From Lachnospiraceae bacterium (GTDB taxonomy: Bacteria; Bacillota; Clostridia; Lachnospirales; Lachnospiraceae), in NCBI GenBank assembly GCA_024685005.1, contig JAIKWF010000006.1, positions 1 through 55,864 of the forward strand: DNA of 55,864 nt. The letters run 5' to 3'. Made by a program: the position numbers and the translations under genes. The notes under the pieces were generated by a model. The model was given only the letters and a program-made list of their open reading frames with translations. It had not been told where the DNA came from and did not search any database. Shown here one piece after another: positions 23,819 through 33,361 of the stretch (within the stretch, counting starts at the first letter, position 1; each line of letters starts with the position of its first letter).

Positions 23819-24571
23819 ATGAAGGAATTTTACATCGACAGCGACGGGACAAAGCTCCACGCCAAGCTTGACCGGCCGGAGGGAGCGCAAAAGGGGCCGC
23901 TGTGCATTCTGATCCACGGATTTACCGGCCATATGGAAGAAGACCATATCCTGACGGCTGCCCGGGCTATGTTAGAAGCCGGGGTATCGGTGCTGCGGGT
24001 GGAAATGTTCGGTCACGGCGGCAGTGACGGAGAATTTAAGGATCACACATTATACAAATGGGTGACCAATGCCCTGGCAGTTGTGGATTATGTGGGCGAG
24101 CTGGATTTTGTGACGGACCTGTATCTGTGCGGTCATTCCCAGGGCGGTCTTCTGACCATGCTCATCGGCGGCATGTGCCCGGATACCTTCAAGGCCATTC
24201 TGCCTTTATCTCCTGCCTGGATGATCCCGGAAACATGTAGAAACGGTAATGTCCTGGGTGTGGACTTTGATGCTGCGAATATCCCCCGGCAGCTCACTTC
24301 TCCCGATGGCTGGGTGATCAATGGCAATTACGTTCGGGTGGCCCAGACCATTCACGTGGAAGATGAGATCGCCAGATTTAAAAAGCCTGTATTTATCGTC
24401 CACGGAGATGCGGATGAGGTGGTACCCTTCTTCCTGGCACAAAAGGCGGTAGAGCTATATAACGATGCCGGTCTGGTTCCCGTCCCCGGAGCAGATCATT
24501 GCTTCAACGGTCATCTGGAGGAACTGGCAGATGCCATCCGGGGTTTTTTTGAAAAAGAAAACAGGGGATGA
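23819..24571 (+). CDS. alpha/beta hydrolase, cinnamoyl-esterase-like
   Basis: A 250-residue cytosolic serine hydrolase. The start is ATG 23819 with AAGGAGG 8 bases upstream, not the ATG at 23792. The oxyanion-hole segment 'LIHGFTGHMEE', nucleophile elbow 'GHSQGG' (Ser), the acid in 'VHGDADEVVP' and the base in 'PGADHCFNGH' complete the triad, with an inserted lid of about 50 residues. This pattern fits the feruloyl/cinnamoyl esterases found in gut and rumen Lachnospiraceae and lactobacilli, which would agree with the xylan-related GH120 enzyme further on. The substrate assignment is an inference. Confidence 0.85.
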   Translation: MKEFYIDSDGTKLHAKLDRPEGAQKGPLCILIHGFTGHMEEDHILTAARAMLEAGVSVLRVEMFGHGGSDGEFKDHTLYKWVTNALAVVDYVGELDFVTDLYLCGHSQGGLLTMLIGGMCPDTFKAILPLSPAWMIPETCRNGNVLGVDFDAANIPRQLTSPDGWVINGNYVRVAQTIHVEDEIARFKKPVFIVHGDADEVVPFFLAQKAVELYNDAGLVPVPGADHCFNGHLEELADAIRGFFEKENRG

Positions 24572-24591
24572 GGATCCCGTGACGGGGGATG

Positions 24592-24945
24592 CTACAGGCC
24601 CACAGCCTCCGGCAGCAGTGCCCTGTCGTCAATATAATAATCACAGCTGATCTTCCTGGAGTTGTTGCCATAGAGCGCGATCACTTCGGGAAGATTGTCA
24701 TTTACGGCATCAAATTCAAGCTGCTGGTCCCGGCACCAGAGGATGGCATTTTCAAGTGCTGCCCCTGCCCGGCAGGTCCAGAGAATGAGTTTGTTGCCGC
24801 TTTTTTTCTGCTCCCGCAGATAGTCAATCAGTGGCCTGTTGGGTTCCCCCAGCTCCGGCCAGTTGCTGAAACACAGCGTTCCGTCAAAATCAACCGCGAT
24901 GATACGGTAAGGGGTATCGTTCATGGTGTTTGTGGTTTTGTTCAT
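24592..24945 (-). CDS. small HAD-like hydrolase
   Basis: A 117-residue protein with the HAD nucleophile motif 'IAVDFDGTL' near the N-terminus, a Thr motif 'LILWTCRAG' and a C-terminal acidic motif 'YYIDDRALLP'. It is short for the superfamily because it lacks a cap domain; similar minimal versions are found in Bacteroides and phages (BT0820 type), with unproven substrates. On the minus strand the start has AAGGAGG about 8 bases upstream. It converges with the esterase gene 20 bases away and diverges from the MATE gene. Confidence 0.8.
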   Translation of the reverse strand: MNKTTNTMNDTPYRIIAVDFDGTLCFSNWPELGEPNRPLIDYLREQKKSGNKLILWTCRAGAALENAILWCRDQQLEFDAVNDNLPEVIALYGNNSRKISCDYYIDDRALLPEAVGL

Positions 24946-25128
24946 AGTAAGCCTCCTTCCGCCAGAGAGGTTGTGTGGTTACAGTGAAATTATCCCACAG
25001 CTGCTGTCCGAAATTTTGGACTGCGGCGAAAAAAGTTCCCGTTTATGATGCGATTCTTTGTGTTTTGAGATATAATATCTGTTATATTCTGAATGAACAA
25101 AGAGGAGCGGAAAACCTGCCGGTTTTGA

Positions 25129-26517
25129 ATGCATATGAGTGAGAAAACAGAACAAAAGGATCTTTTGGGCCTTTTGCACAGCCGGGAAGATATGAGCATA
25201 AAGGACGGGATGGAACTGATCCTGCGACTTTCCCTTCCGGCGGTCATGGCACAGATTTCCACTGTGGTAATGGAATATATCGATGCATCCATGGTGGGAC
25301 GCCTGGGGGCGGGGGCTTCCGCATCCATCGGTCTTGTGTCAAGCAGTACCTGGCTCTTTGGCGGCATCATAGGTGCCATTACGGCAGGGTTTACGGTACA
25401 GGTTGCCCACAGAGTGGGGGCAAAGGATGAAAAAGGGGCAAGGCAGGTTACTAAGTACGGCCTGCTTTTTGGTTTTTTTACAAGCCTGATCGTCATGGCG
25501 GCGGCAGTTTCCATCAGCCGGTCTCTTCCCGTCTGGATGGGAGGAGAAGAGGCAATCCGGGAGGATGCCTTCCGGTATTTCCTGATCTATGCCTGTACGC
25601 TTCCTATCCATCAGCTTTTGAATCTTTCCGGGGGTATGATCCAGTGCAGCGGAAATATCCGTCTTCCCAGTATTCTGAATGTGGCCATGTGCGGCCTGGA
25701 CGTTGTCTTTAATGCCCTGCTGATCCCGGTTATGGGGGTTGCGGGAGCGGCTTTGGGAACCAGTATCGCCGAAGGGATCACCATGGCAGTCATGCTGTAT
25801 TTTCTTTTGTTTCGAACCCCGGTGCTGCGTTTTTTCGGGAAGGAAAAGATCCGCGCCCTGGGGCCTTTTGTACGGGAGCAGCTTCCCAAGGCATTTCGCA
25901 TCGGTGTTCCCGTTGGCTGTGAAAATGTGATCATGGGCCTTGCTTATGTGGCCTTTACCAGAATAGTATCCCCTGTGGGGACAGTTGCTGTTGCGGCCAA
26001 TTCCTTCGGCATCACCGCCGAGGGTCTGTGCTATATGCCGGCCTACGGCGTCAGCATCGCGGCTACTACCATCATCGGTCAGAGCCTGGGGGCAGCCAGA
26101 AAAGATCTGGCCCGCAGGTTTGCGTATATGACCGTAGCCCTGGGCATGGCGTTTATGGCAGCGGCCGGCTTTCTGATGTACCTGTTTGCGCCGCAAATGA
26201 TGGCTTTGCTGACGCCGGATGAAAGCATTCGGCTGCTGGGTACCCGGATCCTTAGGATCGAAGCTTTTGCCGAGCCCTTCTTCGGTGCATCCATTGTGGC
26301 TTCCGGGGTGTTCAGAGGTGCGGGAGAGACCCTGCTTTCCACGGTGATCAATCTGATCAGCACCTGGTGTGTCCGTATTCCACTGGCACTGCTTCTGGTG
26401 GGAAGATACGGCCTGGAGGGAGTCTGGACGGCCATGTGCATTGAGCTTTGTATCCGGGGAACTTTTTATCTGATCCGGGTCAGCCTGTGGAACAGGGGAA
26501 AAATGGGAGATGATTGA
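25129..26517 (+). CDS. MATE-family multidrug/cation antiporter
   Basis: A 462-residue membrane protein with twelve predicted helices in two six-helix halves. Recognisable parts include 'LSLPAVMAQISTVVMEYIDASMVG' at the start of the first half, split here as 'LPAVMAQISTVVMEYIDA', and 'IGVPVGCENVIMGLAYVAF' at the start of the second. It exports drugs or other cations using Na+ or H+. The start is uncertain: a stop lies just before ATG 25129, a second ATG is at 25135, and neither has a close ribosome site (AGAGGAG is over 20 bases away). A TATAAT at 25071 may belong to its promoter. The CDF gene follows without a gap. Confidence 0.92.
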   Translation: MHMSEKTEQKDLLGLLHSREDMSIKDGMELILRLSLPAVMAQISTVVMEYIDASMVGRLGAGASASIGLVSSSTWLFGGIIGAITAGFTVQVAHRVGAKDEKGARQVTKYGLLFGFFTSLIVMAAAVSISRSLPVWMGGEEAIREDAFRYFLIYACTLPIHQLLNLSGGMIQCSGNIRLPSILNVAMCGLDVVFNALLIPVMGVAGAALGTSIAEGITMAVMLYFLLFRTPVLRFFGKEKIRALGPFVREQLPKAFRIGVPVGCENVIMGLAYVAFTRIVSPVGTVAVAANSFGITAEGLCYMPAYGVSIAATTIIGQSLGAARKDLARRFAYMTVALGMAFMAAAGFLMYLFAPQMMALLTPDESIRLLGTRILRIEAFAEPFFGASIVASGVFRGAGETLLSTVINLISTWCVRIPLALLLVGRYGLEGVWTAMCIELCIRGTFYLIRVSLWNRGKMGDD

Positions 26518-27384
26518 ATGGATGAGCAAAAGATCATAAAAAAGGTTTCCCGTGTGGGAATATTCGGTAATGTTTTACTGGCAGCCTTTAAGCTGATCGC
26601 AGGACTTCTCGGGGCTTCCGGTGCCATGGTTTCCGATGCGGTACATTCCCTTTCGGATGTGTTCGCAACTTTTGTGGCTTATATCGGCATGCGGCTTTCC
26701 ATGCAGCAGGAGGATGCGGAGCATCCCTACGGTCATGAGCGGTTGGAATGCGTGGCATCCCTGATCCTGGGTCTGGTTCTGGCGGGAACGGGTCTGGGGA
26801 TCGGTTATTCCGGTATCCGGAAACTGTTTTTTGAGCCCGCATCCATTGAGATCCCCACGGTGCTTCCCTTGGTCGCCGCTGTGATTTCCATTGTGGTGAA
26901 AGAGGCGATGTACCGGTATACCATGTATTATGCCAAAAAGATGAACAGCGATGTGTTTAAGGCGGATGCCTGGCATCACCGCTCCGATGCATTTTCCTCC
27001 ATCGGATCCTTCATCGGTATCGAAATGGCGAGGATCGGTTTTCCCTTTATGGATCCGATGGCCGGTCTGATCATCTGCCTTTTGATCCTGAAGGTTGCCT
27101 TTGATATTTCCAAAGATGCCATTTCCAAGATGCTGGATACATCCTGCCCGCCGGAGCTGGAAGAAGACATCCGCACATTTGTAACATCGCAGTCCGGTGT
27201 GGAACGGGTGGATCTTCTGCACACCAGACAATTTGGAAACCGGATCTACTGTGACCTGGAGATTGCCGTCCGGGGAGAACTTACGCTGACAGAGGCCCAC
27301 GCCATTGCGGAGGAAGTGCATGATGCCGTGGAACAGAAGTATCCCAATATCAAGCACGTTATGATCCATGTAAATCCGGCCTGA
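26518..27384 (+). CDS. cation diffusion facilitator (CDF) metal exporter
   Basis: A 288-residue transporter with six helices and a cytosolic C-terminal domain (about 210-288, ferredoxin-like). The metal site in the membrane is made by H43-S-L-S-D47 in helix 2 and H153-H-R-S-D157 in helix 5, the paired HxxxD pattern of CDF proteins; metal choice (Zn, Fe, Mn or Co) cannot be read safely. It exchanges cytosolic metal for protons. ATG 26518 directly follows the TGA of the MATE gene, so the two are translated together. Confidence 0.92.
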   Translation: MDEQKIIKKVSRVGIFGNVLLAAFKLIAGLLGASGAMVSDAVHSLSDVFATFVAYIGMRLSMQQEDAEHPYGHERLECVASLILGLVLAGTGLGIGYSGIRKLFFEPASIEIPTVLPLVAAVISIVVKEAMYRYTMYYAKKMNSDVFKADAWHHRSDAFSSIGSFIGIEMARIGFPFMDPMAGLIICLLILKVAFDISKDAISKMLDTSCPPELEEDIRTFVTSQSGVERVDLLHTRQFGNRIYCDLEIAVRGELTLTEAHAIAEEVHDAVEQKYPNIKHVMIHVNPA

Positions 27385-27447
27385 GACCGAAACAAAAACC
27401 GGGAATACGATACCGGGAAATCATAAAACAGGGAGAAGAGTGAAAAA

Positions 27448-28173
27448 ATGAAGGAAGAAGTTATGCTGCAGATCACGGATTATTCCAAATCCTACGGCGG
27501 GGATAAAAAGGCCGCAGACCATGTGACCTTAAGTGTTAACAAGGGGGATATTTACGGCTTTATCGGACATAACGGCGCCGGGAAATCCACCACCATCCGT
27601 GCGGTGGTTGGGGTTCTGGATTTTGAAGAGGGAGAGATTTTCATTGACGGTCATTCCGTAAAGGATGAGCCCATGGCTTGTAAGGAAGTGACGGCTTATA
27701 TTCCCGACAATCCGGATCTGTATGAGAATCTGACGGGGATCCAGTATCTGAATTTCGTGGCGGATGTATTTAAGATCAGCGCCGCAGAGCGGGAAGAGAG
27801 GATCCGAAAATATGCACAGGCCTTTGAGATCACAGGAGCTCTCGGAGATCTGATCAGTTCCTACTCCCACGGTATGAAGCAAAAGGTGGCCATTATCTCT
27901 GCCCTGATCCACGAGCCGAAACTGATGGTACTGGATGAGCCCTTTGTGGGACTGGATCCCAAGGCTACGTTTCAGCTGAAGGAGATCATGCATGAGATGT
28001 GCGAAAAAGGATCGGCCATCTTTTTTTCCACCCATGTACTGGATGTGGCGGAGAAGCTTTGCAATAAGGTGGCAATTATCAGACAGGGACGGATCGTAGC
28101 ATCGGGAACCATTGAAGAGATCACGGAAGGACATTCCCTGGAAGAGACATTCCTGGAGGCGGAAAATGAATAA
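27448..28173 (+). CDS. ABC transporter ATPase
   Basis: A 241-residue ATPase with Walker A 'GFIGHNGAGKSTTI', Q-loop region 'TAYIPDNPDLYENLTG', signature 'SYSHGMKQKVAI' and Walker B 'LMVLDEPFVGLDP', plus 'STHVLDVAEKLC'. The SHGM signature is typical of the ABC-2 and drug/sodium exporter groups. GGGAGAAG lies about 9 bases before ATG 27448; a later ATG at 27463 would give a shorter N-terminus. It overlaps the permease gene by eight bases. Confidence 0.93.
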   Translation: MKEEVMLQITDYSKSYGGDKKAADHVTLSVNKGDIYGFIGHNGAGKSTTIRAVVGVLDFEEGEIFIDGHSVKDEPMACKEVTAYIPDNPDLYENLTGIQYLNFVADVFKISAAEREERIRKYAQAFEITGALGDLISSYSHGMKQKVAIISALIHEPKLMVLDEPFVGLDPKATFQLKEIMHEMCEKGSAIFFSTHVLDVAEKLCNKVAIIRQGRIVASGTIEEITEGHSLEETFLEAENE

Positions 28174-29764
28174 GACCGTATTGCTGCTTCGGACGCTGCT
28201 CTTGTCCACCAGCTCCGTCAATCTTTTAAAACACTCCAAGGACAAAAAGAAAAAAAGAAGGGTGATCCTGGCTTATGTGGGATTATTCTGCCTCTACGGC
28301 ATGCTGGTGGGTTACAGCTTTGCCATCTGCCTCGGCTACAGTGTTTACGGCCTGACAGACTCCATTCCCGCCTTGTGTGCGGTGACCATCAGCGCGCTGG
28401 CCATGATCTTTACATTTTTTAAGGTCAACGGTTATCTTTTGAATTTTAAGGAATATGATATGATCATGTCCCTGCCCTTTCAGCCGTCCACGGTGGCGGG
28501 CTGTAAGTTTTTGTACATGTATATCAAAAGCCTGCCCTGGTATCTGAGCATTTCCATATCCATGCTGGCAGGGTACGGCGTCTTTGCGAAACCGCCTGTG
28601 GGGACCTGTATCATCTGGCTGATTCTGTCCCTGTTCATACCGGTCATCCCCAGTCTGTTTGCTTCGCTTCTGGGATTTATCATCGCAAAACTCAGCGTGG
28701 GATTTAAGCACAAAAAAGCCATGCAGACCATACTGAGTCTGATCTTCGTGCTCTTTTGCTTTTCCCTGCGCTACATCATTGAGGCTTTTTTCAGGAACGG
28801 AAAGATCCGGGAAACGCTGGAGTCAATGTCCGGATCCATCAAGCAGGCAGGAAAGATCTATCCTCCCATTCAGTGGTTTTCGGAAACCATTGTGGATGGA
28901 AAAATATCCGGCGGACTGCTTCTTGCAGGTGTCAGTATCCTGCTGTTTTCCCTGGTGTTTTTCTATGTGGGCAGGTCCTACCGGAAGATCAACTCAGCCC
29001 TCCAGTCCCACCGGGCAAAAAGCGACTACCGGATGACACGGCAAAAGAGCCGCAGCGTGATCCATGCCATTGTCTTTAAGGAGTTTAAGCGAATGACAGG
29101 GTCGGTGGTGTATATGACCAACGGAGCCATTGGCGTGATCATGGCGGTGCTTTTGGGAGTGATCACCCTGATCATCGGATTTAACAAAGTGATCGCCATT
29201 GTTACAAACGGTGCTCCCGTGGACGGAAAGATGCTTCAGCCGGCCATCCCCTTTGTGGTGTATTTCCTTGTGGGCATGATGTCCACGCCGGCGTTTACCC
29301 CTTCTCTGGAGGGAAAGAATTATTGGATCGTCCGGAGCCTTCCCATCAAAAAGGAAACCCTGTATCGAGGAAAGATGCTTTTTAATCTCTATCTGACGGT
29401 GCCGGTTATGATCTTTTCGGTGCTGTGCCTTTGCATATCCGCCAAAGTACCCAGGACGGAGACGATTTTGGATGTGATACTGGGAATCATGCTTTGCTGT
29501 TTTTCCACTGCCTGGGGCTGCGCCTGCGGCGTTAAGCATATGCGGCTGGATTGGGAAAATGAAGTGGAAGTGATCAAACAGGGAGCTGCGGTGGCGCTTT
29601 ATATGCTGCCCAATATGCTGGTGGTGATGGCGCTGGTGGTCTTGGTGGTGTTTTTAGGGCTTCGAATGGATCGCAGAGTACTGAGCCTTATTTTTATCGG
29701 TATCACAGCCCTGCTCTCGCTATTGAGTTACCTGCGGGTTATGGCTCTTGCGAAGAAAGAATGA
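28166..29764 (+). CDS. ABC-2-like export permease
   Basis: A 532-residue integral membrane protein with about twelve hydrophobic segments in two halves separated by a basic cytosolic loop (about 285-310, 'ALQSHRAKSDYRMTRQKSR'). It pairs with the ATPase that it overlaps. 'NYWIVRSLPIKKETLYRGK' resembles the conserved loop of large clostridial ABC permeases where the helices meet the ATPase. The substrate is unknown. A bidirectional terminator follows. Confidence 0.85.
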   Translation: MNKTVLLLRTLLLSTSSVNLLKHSKDKKKKRRVILAYVGLFCLYGMLVGYSFAICLGYSVYGLTDSIPALCAVTISALAMIFTFFKVNGYLLNFKEYDMIMSLPFQPSTVAGCKFLYMYIKSLPWYLSISISMLAGYGVFAKPPVGTCIIWLILSLFIPVIPSLFASLLGFIIAKLSVGFKHKKAMQTILSLIFVLFCFSLRYIIEAFFRNGKIRETLESMSGSIKQAGKIYPPIQWFSETIVDGKISGGLLLAGVSILLFSLVFFYVGRSYRKINSALQSHRAKSDYRMTRQKSRSVIHAIVFKEFKRMTGSVVYMTNGAIGVIMAVLLGVITLIIGFNKVIAIVTNGAPVDGKMLQPAIPFVVYFLVGMMSTPAFTPSLEGKNYWIVRSLPIKKETLYRGKMLFNLYLTVPVMIFSVLCLCISAKVPRTETILDVILGIMLCCFSTAWGCACGVKHMRLDWENEVEVIKQGAAVALYMLPNMLVVMALVVLVVFLGLRMDRRVLSLIFIGITALLSLLSYLRVMALAKKE

Positions 29765-29799
29765 ACGAGCAGGGTAAAACAGAATAGATCACAGACAAA

Positions 29800-29834
29800 A
29801 AAAGAGGCTGTGCCTGACGGCGCAGCCTCTTTTG
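29800..29834. terminator. bidirectional terminator between convergent genes
   Basis: AAAAGAGGCTG (29800-29810) and CAGCCTCTTTT (29823-29833) pair perfectly, extended by three more pairs with one mismatch. The A-rich and T-rich flanks let it serve both the ABC permease and the GH120 gene. Confidence 0.92.
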
Positions 29835-29870
29835 TATTGCTTGTTTTTTCGTCCTCGGTGAACCTGCTTC

Positions 29871-31853
29871 TTACATCCATTCCGTATCGGCGAAGGGACC
29901 CGGCAGGGCCTTGCCTGTTCTCTTTCTTCCGAAGAAGTCAGTATCGAAGTGGATGGTAGAGCCGTCGGGATTTTCAAATCTCTGCTCAGGCTCAAAGGCT
30001 TTTCCCAAAACATCGCTGTCGATGATGTCCACACGGAAATCTCCCAAAAGATCATAGATGTTTGTGGAAAGGGTAAAGGTTCCGTCATCTTTCGGAGTCA
30101 GGTTAAAGAATGCTTTGTCGGAATCATTTACGAAATTGTGTTTTTCCTTTGCATAAACATTGGCTCCGTTAAAGTAAGCATTTCCGTCGATCCAGACAGG
30201 CAGATGACCGAAGTGATATTTGGCAAGCTCCATCATATTCGGTTCCGTATCCATCATGAAGTTTGCGATCCATTCCTCATAAGTAGGGAAGATATCGAAG
30301 GCAGCGGTACCTGCGTGGTTGTAATCAAAGTTCTGGGGTGTCTTGGTCTCATCAACAGGACAGTTCTGGATCATGATGTTGTTGTAAACCCTGTCATCGC
30401 CATGAAGGATGGTCATAAAGCCTGCCACCTCTGTCCTGTGACGGATGTGGTAGGGTGTGAAGCGGGGCTCACGCTGGTCGTTTACGATGCTGTCCACACC
30501 GGCATTCAGGTAGCTGATGGAACCCAGCATCAGGTTGTGTACGAAAGCAAGTCCTTCACTGGGCATTACGCAGGCAACCTCGGACATCATGATGTTGTTG
30601 TCGATGAGGGTAGGACCGTGGCCTACTTCGATGAACACATCGTTGCTGAACATGGCGCCTTCTGCGTGCTCTGCACTCTTCGGCGGCTGGTTGTCATGGA
30701 GAAGGTTCTGAGAAACTCTTGCACCCTGTGCCTCCCAGTCAAGCCAGACACCCATGATGCAGTTGTGGATGTGGTTTCTTCTGATGGTCACGTCAATGGC
30801 TGCATGCAGCTTGATGCCTGCAGTCTCTGCGCCGCCAAGCTGCTGGGAATTGCAGACATGATGGATGTGGCAGTCTTCGATAGTGGAGAAAACAGCACCC
30901 ATACGTCCCACGATACCGGTCTGCTCGCAGTGATGCACATGACATCTTCTGATGATGTGTCCGCCGACTTTTTCCTTCAGCCATCCGTGATACTGGCCGC
31001 GGCAAACTGCATCCCGCTCCATCTGGGTGGGAGATTTTACATGCTTGGTATAGAAATACATGTCGTTTTCGTCGTCTCTGTATTTACCAAGGGAGATACC
31101 GCAGCAGCGGCTTCCGTAGACTTCACAGTCTTCGATGATCCAGCCCTTGCTCCAGTGGGGGCCGATCATACCGTCCTGATAAGCGGCAGGGGGAGCCCAG
31201 GTGGTAGCGGCTTTATTGATATTGAATCCGCTGACGGTGATGTAGTTTACGCCGTTCTTTTCCGGCATGAAGCAGTTTCTGCGAACGCTGATCTCAACCT
31301 TTTCCTTGTTGGGATCCTTGCCCTGGAAGTTGGCGTAGATCAGGGTGTCGTCGCCGTCCTGTCTGGTGAACCATTTATAAACGGATTCCTCGGGAACCCA
31401 GGAATGCATGTCCTTGGCACCTTCGAGACATTCTTCGATGGTGACGGTTTCATACATCATGGAATCATTCAAAAATACGGAACCGGTGTGACGAACTGTG
31501 GGAGCAAAATACCAGTCGCCGCAAACAAAGGTGGTATAAGGATTGTAGTCACCGAAAACAGAATTGGGAACCCGGAGCTTCCATACGTTTTCTTTGTAAG
31601 GCTTCCATTCCTTGGCTTCTTCAGCACCGGTGATGACAGCGCCCAGGGGTTTTTCGGATTTGTAAGTGATCCGGGCAGATTCCGTACCTGCATTGACAGG
31701 ATGTACGGACTCGCGATAGATACCGGGAGCTACCAGCACGGTATCGCCGGCAGAGGCGATCTGTGCGGCGTCCGAGATCCGGGTAAAGGGAGCTTCTTTG
31801 CTGCCGTTTCCGCCTTCAGCTGCACTGATGTTGACATAGATTGTTTTGCTCAT
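29871..31853 (-). CDS. GH120 beta-xylosidase
   Basis: A 660-residue right-handed parallel beta-helix enzyme that removes xylose from xylo-oligosaccharides. It resembles XylC of Thermoanaerobacterium saccharolyticum: 'GSKEAPFTRISDAA', 'IGPHWSKGWIIEDC', 'AGIKLHAAIDV', 'WLDWEAQGARVSQNL' and 'DVFIEVGHGP'. The nucleophile should be Asp372 (in WLDWE) and the acid/base Glu409 (in VFIEV). The spacing is 37 residues here against 23 in XylC, owing to an insertion containing 'PPKSAEHAEGAMF'. There is no signal peptide, so it works in the cytosol on imported oligosaccharides. The start is ATG 31853 with GCGAGG about 9 bases upstream; the longer frame lacks a ribosome site. Confidence 0.88.
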   Translation of the reverse strand: MSKTIYVNISAAEGGNGSKEAPFTRISDAAQIASAGDTVLVAPGIYRESVHPVNAGTESARITYKSEKPLGAVITGAEEAKEWKPYKENVWKLRVPNSVFGDYNPYTTFVCGDWYFAPTVRHTGSVFLNDSMMYETVTIEECLEGAKDMHSWVPEESVYKWFTRQDGDDTLIYANFQGKDPNKEKVEISVRRNCFMPEKNGVNYITVSGFNINKAATTWAPPAAYQDGMIGPHWSKGWIIEDCEVYGSRCCGISLGKYRDDENDMYFYTKHVKSPTQMERDAVCRGQYHGWLKEKVGGHIIRRCHVHHCEQTGIVGRMGAVFSTIEDCHIHHVCNSQQLGGAETAGIKLHAAIDVTIRRNHIHNCIMGVWLDWEAQGARVSQNLLHDNQPPKSAEHAEGAMFSNDVFIEVGHGPTLIDNNIMMSEVACVMPSEGLAFVHNLMLGSISYLNAGVDSIVNDQREPRFTPYHIRHRTEVAGFMTILHGDDRVYNNIMIQNCPVDETKTPQNFDYNHAGTAAFDIFPTYEEWIANFMMDTEPNMMELAKYHFGHLPVWIDGNAYFNGANVYAKEKHNFVNDSDKAFFNLTPKDDGTFTLSTNIYDLLGDFRVDIIDSDVLGKAFEPEQRFENPDGSTIHFDTDFFGRKRTGKALPGPFADTEWM

Positions 31854-32169
31854 TTTGTAACCTCGCTTTCTTTGTTTCTTTGTTGTTACATAAATCAAAA
31901 CATCCAATATACCTGATACACTCAACCTGCTTTAATTTTAATGAATTACAGGGCATAAAGCAATCACTATTTCAAGAATAATCTTGCGGGGAAGGGAGAG
32001 GTGGAGTATATTGATACAGAGCGTTTTTTCGCGCAAAAGTGCGCAAAATCGCGGAGCCTGTGAAGGGCTGTGAAAAAAACAGCCGGCGAAAGAGCAAAAA
32101 ACCGGCAGTAACGAAGGAAAAAGAAAGCAAAAAATCGGCAGTCTTTTTTGCAGGAAAGGGGTCTGATCC
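31854..32169. other. divergent intergenic region, with a 16-bp direct repeat
   Basis: This 316-base space separates GH120 (minus) from the DHHW gene (plus) and must carry both promoters; I could not assign clear boxes. GCAAAAAAYCGGCAGT occurs twice (32094-32109 and 32127-32142), 33 bases apart, and a third, looser GCCGGC-containing segment lies at 32080. A GCGCAAAA pair lies at about 32034 and 32041. No ORF is convincing. Confidence 0.4.
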
Positions 32170-33351
32170 ATGACCAGACGAAGCGGTATTTTTCTGAGCA
32201 TTGTATTTTTGGCGATCCTTCTCGGATTCGGCCTTCTATCCGATGCGAAGTTTATCAGACATAAAGTCCGGGGCGAGGTGATCAACGAAGAGTGGACACC
32301 GGATCTGGGCAGACAAAATGAAACCGAATATACTCAGGTGTTCTTCGGCAAGAATACCTTTCTGGGGTTAAACGGCGGCCTGCGAAAGACCCTGGGACAA
32401 AGAGAGATGAATCAGGTGGTGCGGCTTACAAACGGACAGCTGGCCCAGCTGAAGGAGGCACCATTAGAAGAGGCGGCGTTGCAAAAGGAGGCAGACAATG
32501 TGGCTGCCCTGGGAGAATTGCTTGCCGAAAAACAGATTCCCTTTTTGTATGTGATCCCGCCGGATAAGATCTCGCCGGCAGACGGGACAGAGGAAGGAAA
32601 GGAGCCTTCCGGGATCCTGCCGGAGGGATACGCGGATTACAGCAACCGGGACATAGATGTGTTCAAAGAAGAGCTTTTGAGCCAAAGCGTTCATTGCATC
32701 GATCTGCGGGACCGGTTTTCGCAGGAAGAAGACTGGTACTCTTATTTTTACAAAAGCGATCATCACTGGACGTCGGATGCGGGCTGGATCGCCTACGGGG
32801 AGATCGCGGACTGGTTTGCCGGGCATACGGATGTGGCCTTTGACAAACGGGCAGCCGATCCGGATCACTATACCAAAGAAGAATATCCCGGCTGTATGCT
32901 GGGAAGTCTGGGACAGCGCACCGGCGCTGCTTTTTCCGGGACAGATGATATCAGCATCTATATTCCGGACTACGAAACGGATGTGGAGAATCTGACCTTC
33001 CAAAAACGGGGAAGGCTGGACGAGGTGGTATATAACAGGGAATATGCCATGGGAAAACCGTCCATGAACTATGATCCCGTATTTGACAGTCTGGATCAGC
33101 TGGTGAACCATAGTGCCGACAATGACACTACCCTGCTGTTTATCACGGATTCTTACGGAAGAGTGACGGCGCCCTTTTTGTGCCTGAGCGTACGGAACCT
33201 GTGGTTCCACAGTTGCTATAAAGCGTCCGAGATCAATGAAAAATACATCGATAAACTGCAGCCGGATGCGGTGATCCTGCTGCAGTCCCAATGGTACAAT
33301 CTCGGCTCGGATGCATCCTTTGACTTTGACATTCCCGGCGCAGACCGGTGA
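32170..33351 (+). CDS. DHHW/AlgX-like SGNH-fold membrane protein
   Basis: A 393-residue protein with one N-terminal membrane helix (about 6-23) and a large outside domain. 'YKSDHHWTSDAG' is the DHHW motif (here SDHHW) and 'LLFITDSYGR' carries the likely nucleophilic Ser, the layout of AlgJ/AlgX-type O-acetyltransferases and esterases. In Firmicutes such proteins acetylate or trim surface polysaccharides. Ten bases separate it from the glycosyltransferase gene that follows, so the two probably act on the same glycan. GCAGGAAAGGGG lies about 8 bases before ATG 32170. Confidence 0.85.
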   Translation: MTRRSGIFLSIVFLAILLGFGLLSDAKFIRHKVRGEVINEEWTPDLGRQNETEYTQVFFGKNTFLGLNGGLRKTLGQREMNQVVRLTNGQLAQLKEAPLEEAALQKEADNVAALGELLAEKQIPFLYVIPPDKISPADGTEEGKEPSGILPEGYADYSNRDIDVFKEELLSQSVHCIDLRDRFSQEEDWYSYFYKSDHHWTSDAGWIAYGEIADWFAGHTDVAFDKRAADPDHYTKEEYPGCMLGSLGQRTGAAFSGTDDISIYIPDYETDVENLTFQKRGRLDEVVYNREYAMGKPSMNYDPVFDSLDQLVNHSADNDTTLLFITDSYGRVTAPFLCLSVRNLWFHSCYKASEINEKYIDKLQPDAVILLQSQWYNLGSDASFDFDIPGADR

Positions 33352-33361
33352 TCGGAAAATC

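Noticed and set aside
22670-23947. 425-codon frame antisense to hydE
   Set aside because: Complementary shadow of hydE and the start of the esterase gene; composition rich in His, Arg and Pro and no recognisable motif.
25339-26529. 396-codon frame antisense to the MATE gene
   Set aside because: Shadow of a membrane-protein gene; translated text is low-complexity and polar, with no start signal.
29949-31916. 655-codon open frame on the plus strand, antisense to the GH120 gene
   Set aside because: It mirrors the GH120 gene codon for codon, has no domain or ribosome site, and arises from codon bias of the real gene.
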